Program-made: the position numbers and the translations under genes
The notes under the pieces: generated by a model
Databases searched by the model: none
What the model was told of the DNA's origin: nothing
The model's input: only the letters and a program-made list of their open reading frames with translations
Virus record (IMG/VR): IMGVR_UViG_3300020180_000048
Location: 1-39,644 of that record
DNA: 39,644 nucleotides
DNA from: a virus
Reading direction: 5' to 3' (one strand)
Shown here: positions 14,443 through 21,970 of the stretch, piece by piece
Numbering within the stretch: the stretch's first letter is position 1
Layout: every line of letters starts with the position of its first letter

Positions 14443-15114
14443 ATGAGTGACGTGGAAGTGTCCGAGGTTGTTGAGGAATCAGCGGCGTCAACAATCGAAA
14501 TAAGTCCTGCGCGCGCGCGTGAGGCACTTCTTGAGGCTGCGCAAGAGCTTCAGCGGCGGCTAGGGCGCACTCCCAACGCGAAGGAACGGGTGTGGTTTTG
14601 CCTTGAGGCCTTCGAGGACGACCTCTTCGTGCGAGGCGAGTCGAGCCCGCTGTTGGCGGAGGTGTGGGGTCTGCACCCGAACACCGTGGAGCGCAGCGCG
14701 GCAACGGCGGCGCAGATGTTGGAGGACCCGGGCAACGTCGACCGAGCCAGGACCGAGGTCACCACGCGGGCGCTGCGTCGGAGCGACGAGGTCTATCAGC
14801 GTGCGCAGCTGGCTCAGGATCGTGAAGCTGCGGGGCTGTACGCGGCGAGCAACCAGTCGCTCGACCTGTACGGCAAGGCGACGGGCGCCATCAGCAACAC
14901 GACGCAGGTGGGCATCGTCATCGTCGGCAAGGATGGGTCGCCACAGCTTCGCCCCGAGGTGCGGCAGCTGGTAGACGCGTCGCAGGACCAGTTCCTTGCC
15001 GCGCAGCGCGCCGCGGTGGCGGAGTTGGCGGAGTCGTTCCCGGGGCTGGAGGAGGCGTTCGACGAGGCCTTCGAGCGGCAGGCGAGGGCGTTGTCGACTA
15101 CGGGTGGTGGGTGA
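14443..15114 (+). CDS. Putative terminase small subunit-like protein
   Basis: A 223-residue acidic protein. Residues 65-90 (SPLLAEVWGLHPNTVERSAA) could be an N-terminal DNA-binding helix-turn-helix. The middle (EAAGLYAASNQSLDLYGKAT, GAISNTTQVGIVIVGKDG) resembles the region between DNA-binding and oligomerisation domains of phage small terminases. If so it recognises the packaging site. It is separated from the large terminase by 3.4 kb of small genes, which is unusual. The assignment rests on overall plan rather than a strong motif. Confidence 0.45.
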   Translation: MSDVEVSEVVEESAASTIEISPARAREALLEAAQELQRRLGRTPNAKERVWFCLEAFEDDLFVRGESSPLLAEVWGLHPNTVERSAATAAQMLEDPGNVDRARTEVTTRALRRSDEVYQRAQLAQDREAAGLYAASNQSLDLYGKATGAISNTTQVGIVIVGKDGSPQLRPEVRQLVDASQDQFLAAQRAAVAELAESFPGLEEAFDEAFERQARALSTTGGG

Positions 15115-15136
15115 CGCGCGGGGCGATAACGCAGTG

Positions 15137-15223
15137 GAGGAGGTTGCGATGGTGAGCCACGATGGTCGGAACGATGAGGCTGCTGTGATGAACGAAGTTG
15201 TCATAAACGAGGAGGTTGCGATG
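15137..15223 (+). repeat. Direct repeat of a ribosome binding site with start codon, plus 18-base repeats
   Basis: The 15-base unit GAGGAGGTTGCGATG at both ends is exact and 72 bases (24 codons) apart. The sequence between is made of imperfect units of about 18 bases, several ending in ATG. Confidence 0.8.
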
Positions 15224-15613
15224 ACCGAGAAGGCTGTCATGGATGAAAGTAGATCCGCCCGCGTTGCCGCCACCGCGGCGACGTTGAGGAACGTAGGCGT
15301 GAGCGTCCTTCACGACGCCGCGACGGAACTCGCCACTGATGTTGTCCATCACTTGGACACTGCTGCCGGAAGGTGGGGGCGACAGTTTCTCGTTGAGGCG
15401 AATATTCATCGCGAAGGCGACACCTACGCCGTAGGTTTTCGTCACCCGTTGCCACTCGGCATAGGCAGGTCGATCGCCGAGGCGTACGCCGTGCTGATCG
15501 GCGACATGCTGGAGTTGTCTCGAGAGATCACGGCCGCACTGGATGCGCAGGCCGCGAAGCTGCGAGCTACGAGCGCGACCATTGAGGCGATGGCGAGCGC
15601 TGCGAAGATGTAG
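15149..15613 (+). CDS. Hypothetical protein with two repeated ribosome-binding/start sites
   Basis: A 154-residue protein. The 15 bases GAGGAGGTTGCGATG occur at 15137-15151 and again in frame at 15209-15223, so translation could begin at 15149 or 15221 (154 or 130 residues). Between them are degenerate hexapeptide repeats (NDEAAVM, NEVVI, NEEVAM, TEKAVM). The body is helical with a central beta region (EGDTYAVGFRHPLPLGIGRS). Function unknown. Confidence 0.65.
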   Translation: MVSHDGRNDEAAVMNEVVINEEVAMTEKAVMDESRSARVAATAATLRNVGVSVLHDAATELATDVVHHLDTAAGRWGRQFLVEANIHREGDTYAVGFRHPLPLGIGRSIAEAYAVLIGDMLELSREITAALDAQAAKLRATSATIEAMASAAKM

Positions 15614-15653
15614 GCTGCGGGGGCTTGTGGCGGCGGGCGAAGGAGCAGAAGCG

Positions 15654-15935
15654 ATGAGACTCTGGATCCGTTTCTACGGCGGCATCGACGGCGACTACCG
15701 CCCCACGTACTTCGCCGCCACCCACCCGAGCGGGCCGACGTTCGAGTGGTGGTGCGTCGGCTCTCGCGAGGGCGAGCCGGAGTTCATCATCTGCGCGATG
15801 GTCGACGCGCCGACTGAAGCCGATGGCATTGCCACGGTCCGGTCGTTCTGGCCCGAGGCCGAAGGCCTGACCTGCGACGTACACGCGGCAGATTGGCTGC
15901 CAGGCGACAGGTTCCTGATGAGCGGGCACGCGTGA
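15654..15935 (+). CDS. Hypothetical protein
   Basis: A 93-residue protein that follows a 40-base gap and has AGGAG eight bases before its ATG. It is rich in aromatics (MRLWIRFYGGIDGDYRPTYF, then FEWWCVGSREGEPEF), suggesting a compact beta fold. No family recognised. Confidence 0.65.
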   Translation: MRLWIRFYGGIDGDYRPTYFAATHPSGPTFEWWCVGSREGEPEFIICAMVDAPTEADGIATVRSFWPEAEGLTCDVHAADWLPGDRFLMSGHA

Positions 15936-16129
15936 TGATCGATACCACTGGCAGATCCTACGCGGAGGCGCTACGGGCCGAGGCGGCCGCATTCGAGCGC
16001 AGCTGCGCGGCAGAGAAGAGACGGCTGGCGGACGGCGTTCGGCTAGCCGAGGCTGTGGCCCGCTTGGTCGAACGGCATGGCGCGGTGTGGGTCGCGGATC
16101 GGGTCGAGCTGCTGGACGAGGAGCGCTAG
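15935..16129 (+). CDS. Small helical hypothetical protein
   Basis: A 64-residue protein whose ATG overlaps the previous TGA; a GTG three bases earlier is an alternative. It is almost entirely helical and charged (YAEALRAEAAAFERSCAAEK). RLVERHGAVWVADRVELLDE near the end resembles the start of the gene at 16731 (IARHGARWSARQIEGVQD), hinting at a shared ancestor. It ends just before the regulator promoter. Confidence 0.6.
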   Translation: MIDTTGRSYAEALRAEAAAFERSCAAEKRRLADGVRLAEAVARLVERHGAVWVADRVELLDEER

Positions 16130-16133
16130 GTGC

Positions 16134-16168
16134 TTGGCCACGACAGCATGCCATGCTATAGTGGCCGC
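16134..16168 (+). promoter_or_regulatory. Sigma-70-type promoter inside a 31-bp palindromic operator
   Basis: TTGGCC (16134-16139), a 17-base spacer and TATAGT (16157-16162) form a good promoter. A palindrome centred on 16151 spans 16136-16166: outer arms GGCCAC / GTGGCC and inner arms AGCATG / CATGCT share the same centre, and 13 of 15 base pairs match. The next gene's ATG begins seven bases after the -10, where transcription should start, so the mRNA is probably leaderless. The operator would cover the whole promoter, so binding would repress it. Confidence 0.75.
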
Positions 16169-16546
16169 ATGGGAACAATCACGACGAGAGGCCAGATGGC
16201 CCTGGAACTGCTCACCGCGCCGAAGCCCCACACACAGGCGAGCGTGGCGCGCGAGCTGCGGGTCACGCGGGAGGCGGTGCGTAGGTGGACCGCGGGCATG
16301 AACCGGCCCGAGCCTCGGCTTCGCGCCGAGCTGGAGCGCCACACGGGCATCCCGGCGGCCTGGTGGGATGAGCCGACCTCGGCCGACCCCGGAGAAGTGG
16401 GGCGCGACCGTGTGACGAGGTTTGACGTTAGGTGGCGAGAGCCGTTCCTTGATAGCCTCGACGAACTCCAAGGTTCGGTGCGCCAAGAGGGGGTGCGCGT
16501 CGTCCGCATCCCGGACGACGACGAAGAAGTCAAGGTGCCGTCGTGA
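16169..16546 (+). CDS. Cro/CI-type HTH transcriptional regulator
   Basis: A 125-residue protein. Residues 20-60 (TQASVARELRVTREAVRRWT, then RPEPRLRAELERHTGIPAAW) fit an XRE-family helix-turn-helix: the first helix with Q-A-S-V-A, a turn at ELRVT, and recognition helix REAVRRW. The second half is acidic and may be an oligomerisation region. The ATG at 16169 sits at the predicted transcription start; an in-frame GTG at 16130 would run through the promoter and is unlikely. It probably represses its own palindromic promoter. Confidence 0.8.
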   Translation: MGTITTRGQMALELLTAPKPHTQASVARELRVTREAVRRWTAGMNRPEPRLRAELERHTGIPAAWWDEPTSADPGEVGRDRVTRFDVRWREPFLDSLDELQGSVRQEGVRVVRIPDDDEEVKVPS

Positions 16547-16734
16547 AGCCTCGGACCTTGTGGGTCGTGCTCGATCCCGCCGATGGCCTCGCCCTGGACT
16601 ACGCGTTCGAGACCCTGACGGCGGCTCGCGACCACTGCCGCGACTCATGGCCTAGCATCGAGTCGCACATCGTCCCGTACGCGCCTGCGACGTCCCGCCG
16701 GTCGTATCGGCACACGCCGAAGGTGCCGACATGA
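16543..16734 (+). CDS. Small hypothetical protein
   Basis: A 63-residue protein starting at a GTG that overlaps the regulator's stop. LWVVLDPADGLALDYAFETL and ARDHCRDSWPSIESHIVPY suggest an alpha-beta fold. The basic tail is SRRSYRHTPKVPT. It is probably cotranscribed with the regulator. Function unknown. Confidence 0.6.
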   Translation: MKPRTLWVVLDPADGLALDYAFETLTAARDHCRDSWPSIESHIVPYAPATSRRSYRHTPKVPT

Positions 16735-17102
16735 CGGCGCTGGATCGGCTCCGTCGCGATGTGGCCTCGATGATCGCGCGGCACGGTGCGCGGTGGTCGG
16801 CGAGGCAGATCGAAGGCGTCCAGGACTACGCCTACGCAGCGGGCCGAGCGGACGCTCAGGCCGAGAGCGCCGCGGCTGCCCAGGTCGTGCGCCGCAGCGC
16901 GATGCGTCGCTCCCTCTGGCTCGCCTACGACCTGCACGCCGAGCGGAGCCTGGCCTGGTCGACGGAGGCCGCGGGCGACTCCGACGGGGACGCTACCTAC
17001 AGGATGAAGGCGCGGCGACGCATGATGCTCCACCGGCGAGCGATGACCCGGATCGACAGGCTCATCCGAGGCGAACCGGCCTTCGGTAAGGTGCCGTCGT
17101 GA
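16731..17102 (+). CDS. RGEPAF paralogue family, tandem copy 1
   Basis: A 123-residue basic, helical protein. It has an N-terminal LRRDVASMIARHGARW, a central AGRADAQAE, then AYDLHAERSLAWS and a closing RRAMTRIDRLIRGEPAFGK. The next two genes repeat this order. No known family. Repetition of the RRAMTRI...RGEPAF motif suggests a conserved interaction surface. Confidence 0.7.
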   Translation: MTALDRLRRDVASMIARHGARWSARQIEGVQDYAYAAGRADAQAESAAAAQVVRRSAMRRSLWLAYDLHAERSLAWSTEAAGDSDGDATYRMKARRRMMLHRRAMTRIDRLIRGEPAFGKVPS

Positions 17103-17431
17103 CGGCGCTCGTGCGAGGGCCAGCGTGGGATCAGATGCAGCGGGACCGGAGGAAATACGCAGCCGTAACGGATGCATCGGACAATCTACTGTGCGCGGCC
17201 GGCTACGTGGCCGGCCGGGCTGACGCCGAGGCCGAGGGCCTAGCCGCGCGCCGGAGCGCAACGCGTCGCACGTTGGTGTACGCCTACCACCTGCAATCTG
17301 AGCGGGCGGCGGCATGGGGCCTCGTGTGGGGTCCGAAGGCCAGGCGGTACAAGGCTCTCCACCTTCGGGCGATGACCCGGATCGCGTGCCTCATCCGAGG
17401 CGAACCGGCCTTCGGGAAGGCGGCGCCGTGA
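17099..17431 (+). CDS. RGEPAF paralogue family, tandem copy 2
   Basis: A 110-residue protein starting at GTG. AGRADAEAEG, AYHLQSERAAAWG and LRAMTRIACLIRGEPAFGK match copy 1. The 26 bases encoding part of the last motif are identical at 17061-17086 and 17390-17415, so duplication is recent or conserved by gene conversion. Function unknown. Confidence 0.7.
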   Translation: MTALVRGPAWDQMQRDRRKYAAVTDASDNLLCAAGYVAGRADAEAEGLAARRSATRRTLVYAYHLQSERAAAWGLVWGPKARRYKALHLRAMTRIACLIRGEPAFGKAAP

Positions 17432-17736
17432 CGCCCGCCGAGCGCCTGAGGCGCGACGTGGATTGGATGGTCGAGGTGGCGAGATCGGACGCAACTGATC
17501 AGGAAAGCGACTACGAAGACGGGCGCGCTGACGCCGAGGCCGAGGGCGCGCGGAAGCTCTCCGCGATGCGGCAGCGCGCCCTTCGATACGCCTACCACCT
17601 GCACGCTGAGCGAGCTGTGGCGTGGAGCATCCTCCAAGGGGCCCTGGCGCGACACCACATGCAGATCCACCGGCGGGCGATGGGCCGGATCGACAGGCTC
17701 GTCTTGGGGCTGCCTGCGTTCAAGGTGACGACGTGA
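17428..17736 (+). CDS. RGEPAF paralogue family, tandem copy 3
   Basis: A 102-residue protein starting at GTG. It keeps ERLRRDVDWMVE, DGRADAEAEGA, AYHLHAERAVAWS and HRRAMGRIDRL, but the last motif has drifted to VLGLPAF. It is the most diverged of the tandem three. Function unknown. Confidence 0.7.
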   Translation: MTPAERLRRDVDWMVEVARSDATDQESDYEDGRADAEAEGARKLSAMRQRALRYAYHLHAERAVAWSILQGALARHHMQIHRRAMGRIDRLVLGLPAFKVTT

Positions 17737-17769
17737 CGACCAATTCCAACGCCAACAGGAGACCGCGCC

Positions 17770-18102
17770 ATGAGCCGGAAGCGGACGATTGACCCGACGC
17801 AAGAGTGGACCATCGACCGACAGCAGAGCCGAGACGGCAGGGTCTTCGCCCGCCTTCTCATCGGCGGCCAGCCAGTTGGCGGAGTGGTCGGGAGCGTCCT
17901 CGAGATCGACGACCTCGAGCGTCGGCTAGCGCAAGTGTCTGTCGCGTCGCTCGTCAGCGATGCTGCGGTGGACGCGGCAATGGAAAGCTACGGCTCGAAG
18001 TTCGAGGCCGCGTCCGATCTTGACCGACGCGAGCTCTACAAGGAGGCATGCGCGATGCAGGGCGCCATCCTCGCGGCCGCGCGCGTGGCAGGCGCCAAGT
18101 GA
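17770..18102 (+). CDS. Hypothetical protein
   Basis: A 110-residue protein preceded by a 33-base gap with AGGAG nine bases before its ATG. A beta N-terminus (EWTIDRQQSRDGRVFARLLI) is followed by helices (AAVDAAMESYGSKFEAASDL, KEACAMQGAILAAARVAG). No family recognised. Confidence 0.65.
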   Translation: MSRKRTIDPTQEWTIDRQQSRDGRVFARLLIGGQPVGGVVGSVLEIDDLERRLAQVSVASLVSDAAVDAAMESYGSKFEAASDLDRRELYKEACAMQGAILAAARVAGAK

Positions 18103-18359
18103 CAGAGGCCCGCATGGTGGCCCTCGCGCCGATGGGTCGCGCGCCGTCACCGCGCCGGGCCCATCATCCTTGCGTCCGACTCGGCGGTCTCGCGCTCGCG
18201 ACCAACGAGCCGGTCGAATCGTTCCCGTTCGATCTGACGCCTCAGGCGGAGGAGTTCCCCGAAGGTCATCTGGCGAACGAGCGGACGACTGGAGGCCGGC
18301 GGCAGAGGGGGCATCATGCCGTCGCGTGTCGCATCGCGCGTGCCGTGGAGAAGACATGA
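18099..18359 (+). CDS. Hypothetical protein upstream of the large terminase
   Basis: An 86-residue protein starting at a GTG that overlaps the previous stop; an ATG at 18114 is the alternative. It is rich in arginine, histidine and proline, with no clear domain. It is a weaker candidate than the 14443 gene for a terminase partner, but its position near the large terminase is notable. Confidence 0.5.
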   Translation: MTEARMVALAPMGRAPSPRRAHHPCVRLGGLALATNEPVESFPFDLTPQAEEFPEGHLANERTTGGRRQRGHHAVACRIARAVEKT

Positions 18360-18502
18360 GCGAACAGGGTCGGATCAGGGGTTGGAAGAGCATCGCGAGT
18401 TCGGTCGCCACGCTCGTACTGGGTACACAGATCGTCCAGCTGCCACACCACGAACGCCGCGAATGTGGCGCGCGCGAACAGCGCGTCAGCGTGCGGCCGT
18501 GA
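18356..18502 (+). CDS. Very small protein coupled to the large terminase
   Basis: A 48-residue ORF with GGAG upstream and ATGA / GTGA overlaps to both neighbours. It begins MSEQGRIRGWKSIASSVATL; the GWKSIA segment recalls the first helix of small excisionase-like HTH proteins, but the rest (HHERRECGAREQRVSVRP) does not complete such a domain. It may be a small DNA-binding protein or a decayed one. Confidence 0.5.
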   Translation: MSEQGRIRGWKSIASSVATLVLGTQIVQLPHHERRECGAREQRVSVRP

Positions 18503-19992
18503 CGGCCCGAGTCTCGCCCGCGGCGACCGCGCTCGTCCAAGCTGGGCTGCTGGCCAAGCTCGGCGCGACCCAGCGCCAACGTGCCGACGTCAACGAGACG
18601 CTTTACCAGTTCGTCCCTCGCGTGTCGCGCAGGTTCCAAGCCCCGTACCACCTGCGTCCGATCCTGAGCCTACTGGACGAGGCGCTGACTACCGGCGGAG
18701 TGGAAGCGTGTTCGTCAACGCCACCTCGACACACGAAGACGTCTTCCATCGTTCACTGGATCGTCAAGAAGGTCTGCGTTAGGCCGCACACGTACATAGG
18801 CTATGGCACTTACAACCAGGACCGCGCGGACTCAGAGAGCGGCAAGGCGCGAATCATAGCCAATGCGGCAGGCGTTGAGTTCAGACGCGACACCATGCGC
18901 GAATGGCAACTCGCGAACGGTAGCAAGATTATCTGGGGCGGCGTCGGCGGCGCATGGACTGGCGAAGGTTTTCACGTCGTCATTATTGACGACCCTTTCA
19001 AGAACCGCGAAGAAGCAGAAAGCCCGCTTATTCGCGAGAAGGTGTGGGAGTGGTTCAACGACGTCATCTACACGCGCCAAGAGCCTGGCAAGATGGCCAC
19101 GTCGTTCATCGTCAACCATACTCGATGGCACACGGACGATCTCATCGGCCGGCTCACCAAGCAGGGTTGGCGCAGCGTGAACTTGCCAGCGATCTCTGAT
19201 GATGGGGACGCGCTGTGGCCAGAGGGATTCGATATTGACCGGCTACGAAAGGCAGAGGCGCAGCTGGGCCCGTACGCTTTCGCTTCACTGTACCAGGGGC
19301 GACCTATCGCCAAGGGCGCAGAGGTTTTCGGAGAGCCGACATACTTTGATTCGCTCCCCGTAGGGGTCGGCTACCGCTGCGCCATCGGAAACGACTTCGC
19401 TTACACCGTCCGGACATGGTCGGACTTCTCGGTTGGCGTAGCGTTGCGTCGATACGTCACTGGCGTGTCGTACGTGGTAGAGGTCGTCCGCGAGCGGTGC
19501 GAGTTGCCAGCGTTCCGCAAGAAGCTTCGCGAGATGGCGGACCGTCACCCAGGCGCGCAGATCCTCGGCTTCGTGTCAGGCACCGAGAAGGGCGGGCTTC
19601 AGTTCTTTGGCGAAGGTGACCCCAAGGAACGCGTCCGCGTCGAGCCACTCAACGCAGTTGGCGACAAGTTCCAGCGCGCGCAGGCGGTGGCCGCTGCGTG
19701 GAACTCTGGCGATGTTCAGATCCCGCGCAGTCTGTTAGCGCTCGGTGAATGCGGCGCGCATCTGCGGGCCACGGACGAAGGCATGGCGCCGTGGCTGCCG
19801 GCGTTCCTCGACGAGGTACGGAGCTTCACCGGTGTAAAGGATGCGCACGATGACCAGGTCGACGCGCTCGCTGGGGCATTCGAGCCGTTTCGAACGATGT
19901 TGCCAAGTGGTAGCGATCACGACCGCAGACCACAGGCTCTTGATGCCGACAGGTCGCAGCGATGGGGCAACGACGGCCGCGGATTTGGCTGA
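18499..19992 (+). CDS. terL: Terminase large subunit
   Basis: A 497-residue protein starting at a GTG that overlaps the previous stop. The ATPase half has PPRHTKTS (residues 75-82, a variant Walker A of the PPRHGKS type) and VVIIDDP (160-166, Walker B). The nuclease half has IGNDFAYT (D299), WSDFSVGV (D309) and DAHDDQVDA near residue 450. It should cut concatemeric phage DNA and pump it into the prohead through the portal. Gene context (late genes follow 2 kb downstream) agrees. Confidence 0.9.
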   Translation: MTARVSPAATALVQAGLLAKLGATQRQRADVNETLYQFVPRVSRRFQAPYHLRPILSLLDEALTTGGVEACSSTPPRHTKTSSIVHWIVKKVCVRPHTYIGYGTYNQDRADSESGKARIIANAAGVEFRRDTMREWQLANGSKIIWGGVGGAWTGEGFHVVIIDDPFKNREEAESPLIREKVWEWFNDVIYTRQEPGKMATSFIVNHTRWHTDDLIGRLTKQGWRSVNLPAISDDGDALWPEGFDIDRLRKAEAQLGPYAFASLYQGRPIAKGAEVFGEPTYFDSLPVGVGYRCAIGNDFAYTVRTWSDFSVGVALRRYVTGVSYVVEVVRERCELPAFRKKLREMADRHPGAQILGFVSGTEKGGLQFFGEGDPKERVRVEPLNAVGDKFQRAQAVAAAWNSGDVQIPRSLLALGECGAHLRATDEGMAPWLPAFLDEVRSFTGVKDAHDDQVDALAGAFEPFRTMLPSGSDHDRRPQALDADRSQRWGNDGRGFG

Positions 19993-20039
19993 CTCTGCTA
20001 TGTAGCGTCGAGCGGGCTGGTCCTGCTCTGGAGGTGGTA

Positions 20040-20240
20040 GTGGGCGAGGTGGACATCTACGAGGCGGACAGGGCGCCGCGCGTCATCACCAGGGCAGAGC
20101 GCGAAGTGTTGGGCGTCGAGCCAGCCGAAGGCGTGCAGGACCGGCCGCGCGCGACATGGGCTGGCGGTGCGGTCCAGGTTGCTGCGGACAGCATGCGAAG
20201 ACCACCGCCGGTGAGTGGAGACGAGACCGATGGCGAGTAA
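20040..20240 (+). CDS. Small hypothetical protein
   Basis: A 66-residue protein; the GTG at 20040 is chosen because GGAGG precedes it by five bases. An ATG at 19962 in the same frame would overlap the terminase. The sequence is acidic at both ends, with VITRAEREVLGVEPAEGV and ATWAGGAVQVAADSM. No family recognised. The 47 bases before it hold no other feature. Confidence 0.55.
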   Translation: MGEVDIYEADRAPRVITRAEREVLGVEPAEGVQDRPRATWAGGAVQVAADSMRRPPPVSGDETDGE

Positions 20241-21135
20241 CAAGAAGGCCGACGACGACCGCGAGCGCGACCGCGAAGACCACGAGTCGCGTCACGCCGC
20301 TCGGCGCATGGGCTTGGCCGAGGTCGATCTGCGGTGGCTCTACGGAGGGTCCGCAGACGGAAGCAGCGCCCGCGGCGACGTGGGCGGACTGCGTTCGTCG
20401 ATGGGCAGCCAGCTCGACGCCGCTCGGCTGGGCATTGCCTCGACACGTGGCGTGGACGTGAGCGCGTCGACAGACCGGGTGGAGAGTCAGATCATGGCGG
20501 CGCGTCGAGAGGAGTGCATCATCGCCAGGCTCGCGGCACTCGGGGATTCCGCCAAGGCTGACCGCATTCGGCGAGTCCTGCGGCTGTCGTACTCCGGCAC
20601 CGACAACAAGGGTCGAGGCGTGTCGCTACCTGGCGGCTTCCCTGCCCTCGCGCTGCTCGCCCCGACGGCTGTTGCGTCGTGGACCGTCGAGGTGCAGAAG
20701 ATGGCCAGGCGCTACGTCAACGGCGCGGCTACAGGCCAAGCCGAGGCTGACAAGCGACACCAAGTAGACCTCGCAGACCTATCGAAGACCGACAAGCAGA
20801 GGGCGCGCGCGTCGAAGGCGCACGACGCCGCGTTGTCGTACCGTCGAACGAGCGCCGCAGTGGGCCGCGAGGTCGTCGACGTCGCGGAGCGGTGGGTCCA
20901 CGATGAGGGGCTGCTTGCTGACCACCTCAAGCAACTGAGCCCGTCCGCCAGGGCCGCGGTGTTCGACGAGGTCGAGTCGATGACGTCCGGGGCGCTAGCA
21001 GCGTTCACCCAACACGTCTGTTGGGAGCGTAGGCAGGCGAACACCCACAACCCGCTGAGCGCTCGCAGGTGCGACCGTTGCGGGCACCACGACCCATCCC
21101 GCCGCGCAGACGAGCGCCGAGGACGGGCAGCGTGA
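20230..21135 (+). CDS. Hypothetical protein, possible virion or packaging accessory
   Basis: A 301-residue protein with GGAG nine bases before its ATG. The N-terminus is highly charged (KKADDDRERDREDHESRH). A middle part (RRVLRLSYSGTDNKGRGVSL, LLAPTAVASWTVEVQKMARR) and a charged helical part follow. It ends in a CDRCGHHD zinc-type motif. No family recognised. Its place between terminase and late genes suggests a DNA or packaging related role, which is inference. Confidence 0.6.
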   Translation: MASNKKADDDRERDREDHESRHAARRMGLAEVDLRWLYGGSADGSSARGDVGGLRSSMGSQLDAARLGIASTRGVDVSASTDRVESQIMAARREECIIARLAALGDSAKADRIRRVLRLSYSGTDNKGRGVSLPGGFPALALLAPTAVASWTVEVQKMARRYVNGAATGQAEADKRHQVDLADLSKTDKQRARASKAHDAALSYRRTSAAVGREVVDVAERWVHDEGLLADHLKQLSPSARAAVFDEVESMTSGALAAFTQHVCWERRQANTHNPLSARRCDRCGHHDPSRRADERRGRAA

Positions 21136-21713
21136 GCGCGGCGTCATCCGAGGAAGTCGTCGAGCGGTTCCGCATTGAGACCGCGGAGCAGTCGCTCATC
21201 GTCGCCAGGTGCGAGGCCCAGCTGCACCGAGCGCTCCACGACGGGGAGTGCGCCGCCAAGCGCATGGGCCACGCAAGCGAGAGGATGATGGTGCTGCGAA
21301 AGCGGCACACGGAGGCGGTGGTGAGGCTCCGCGTAATCGACGAGCACGTGGCAGCCATGGCGCTCGCCAGGTCCGCCTCGGGGCCGCAGCGCGCCGAGCT
21401 TGCGGCGCTGGGTCCGGTTGGGCGGTTGCCCGAAACGCCGCACCTGATGGTGTCTGTGGAGGACGGCGGGGAGTTCGTGGTCATCGGCTCGCCGGCGGCA
21501 GCGCAAGCTTGCTCGGCGCGCGCCCTCACTGTTGTCGCCGGGGTGCCCGTCATCCCGAACTTGGAGGCCGGCATGCGTCGACACTTCGCACTCGAGCACG
21601 TCCGAGGCGGGTGGTACCGCACGTCCGAGAGGTTGGCTGCGTTCGTCCTCGAGGTGCGCCACGGCCACGATGTCGGGTGGATGATGGATCGAATCGTAGG
21701 GGGGCAGGCATGA
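21132..21713 (+). CDS. Protein with a degenerate T5orf172/MUG113-like C-terminus
   Basis: A 193-residue protein starting at a GTG that overlaps the previous stop. Residues 1-80 are helical and charged. LEAGMRRHFALEHVRGGWYR, then TSERLAAFVLE (residues 148-180), resembles the C-terminal motif of T5orf172/MUG113 GIY-YIG-type domains (H-x-x-F-x-x-x-R-V-x-G-x-W-F). The usual GIY half is not clear, so nuclease activity is doubtful. Confidence 0.55.
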   Translation: MSAASSEEVVERFRIETAEQSLIVARCEAQLHRALHDGECAAKRMGHASERMMVLRKRHTEAVVRLRVIDEHVAAMALARSASGPQRAELAALGPVGRLPETPHLMVSVEDGGEFVVIGSPAAAQACSARALTVVAGVPVIPNLEAGMRRHFALEHVRGGWYRTSERLAAFVLEVRHGHDVGWMMDRIVGGQA

Positions 21714-21970
21714 GAACGTTGCCGGCGACGATGGGGCTCAAGGAGATGGCTCGGCTCGGCAACATGTCTCGCAGAACGATCCAGCGATACCTGCACGACA
21801 GGGCCATCACGTGCGAGGGCCGCCGGGTCATGATGATCGACATCAAGGAGAACTGGCCGCGGTTCTACGCGTCGCTCGCCATCGCCTATGAGCAACCCGC
21901 CCCGCTCTGCCCCGACTGCGGCGAGATGACCGAGCGCGCCTGCGTCATGTGCTCGTTCAAGGCTGCGTAA
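21710..21970 (+). CDS. HTH protein with C-terminal zinc ribbon
   Basis: An 86-residue protein with an ATGA overlap. Residues 9-35 (GLKEMARLGNMSRRTIQRYL) form an excisionase or MerR-like helix-turn-helix. The C-terminus has CPDC and CVMC pairs (about residues 68-81), a compact zinc ribbon. It ends the gene run just before the palindrome-rich gap, so it may control late transcription there. That role is inference. Confidence 0.7.
   Translation: MRTLPATMGLKEMARLGNMSRRTIQRYLHDRAITCEGRRVMMIDIKENWPRFYASLAIAYEQPAPLCPDCGEMTERACVMCSFKAA

Noticed and set aside
14324-14450. A 41-codon ORF in the 14294-14442 gap
   Set aside because: It has no ribosome binding site and overlaps the start of the next gene in another frame; arginine-rich composition is not convincing.
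17733-17792. A 19-codon ORF starting on the stop of the third RGEPAF gene
   Set aside because: It runs into the next gene in another frame and has no support beyond the GTGA coincidence.
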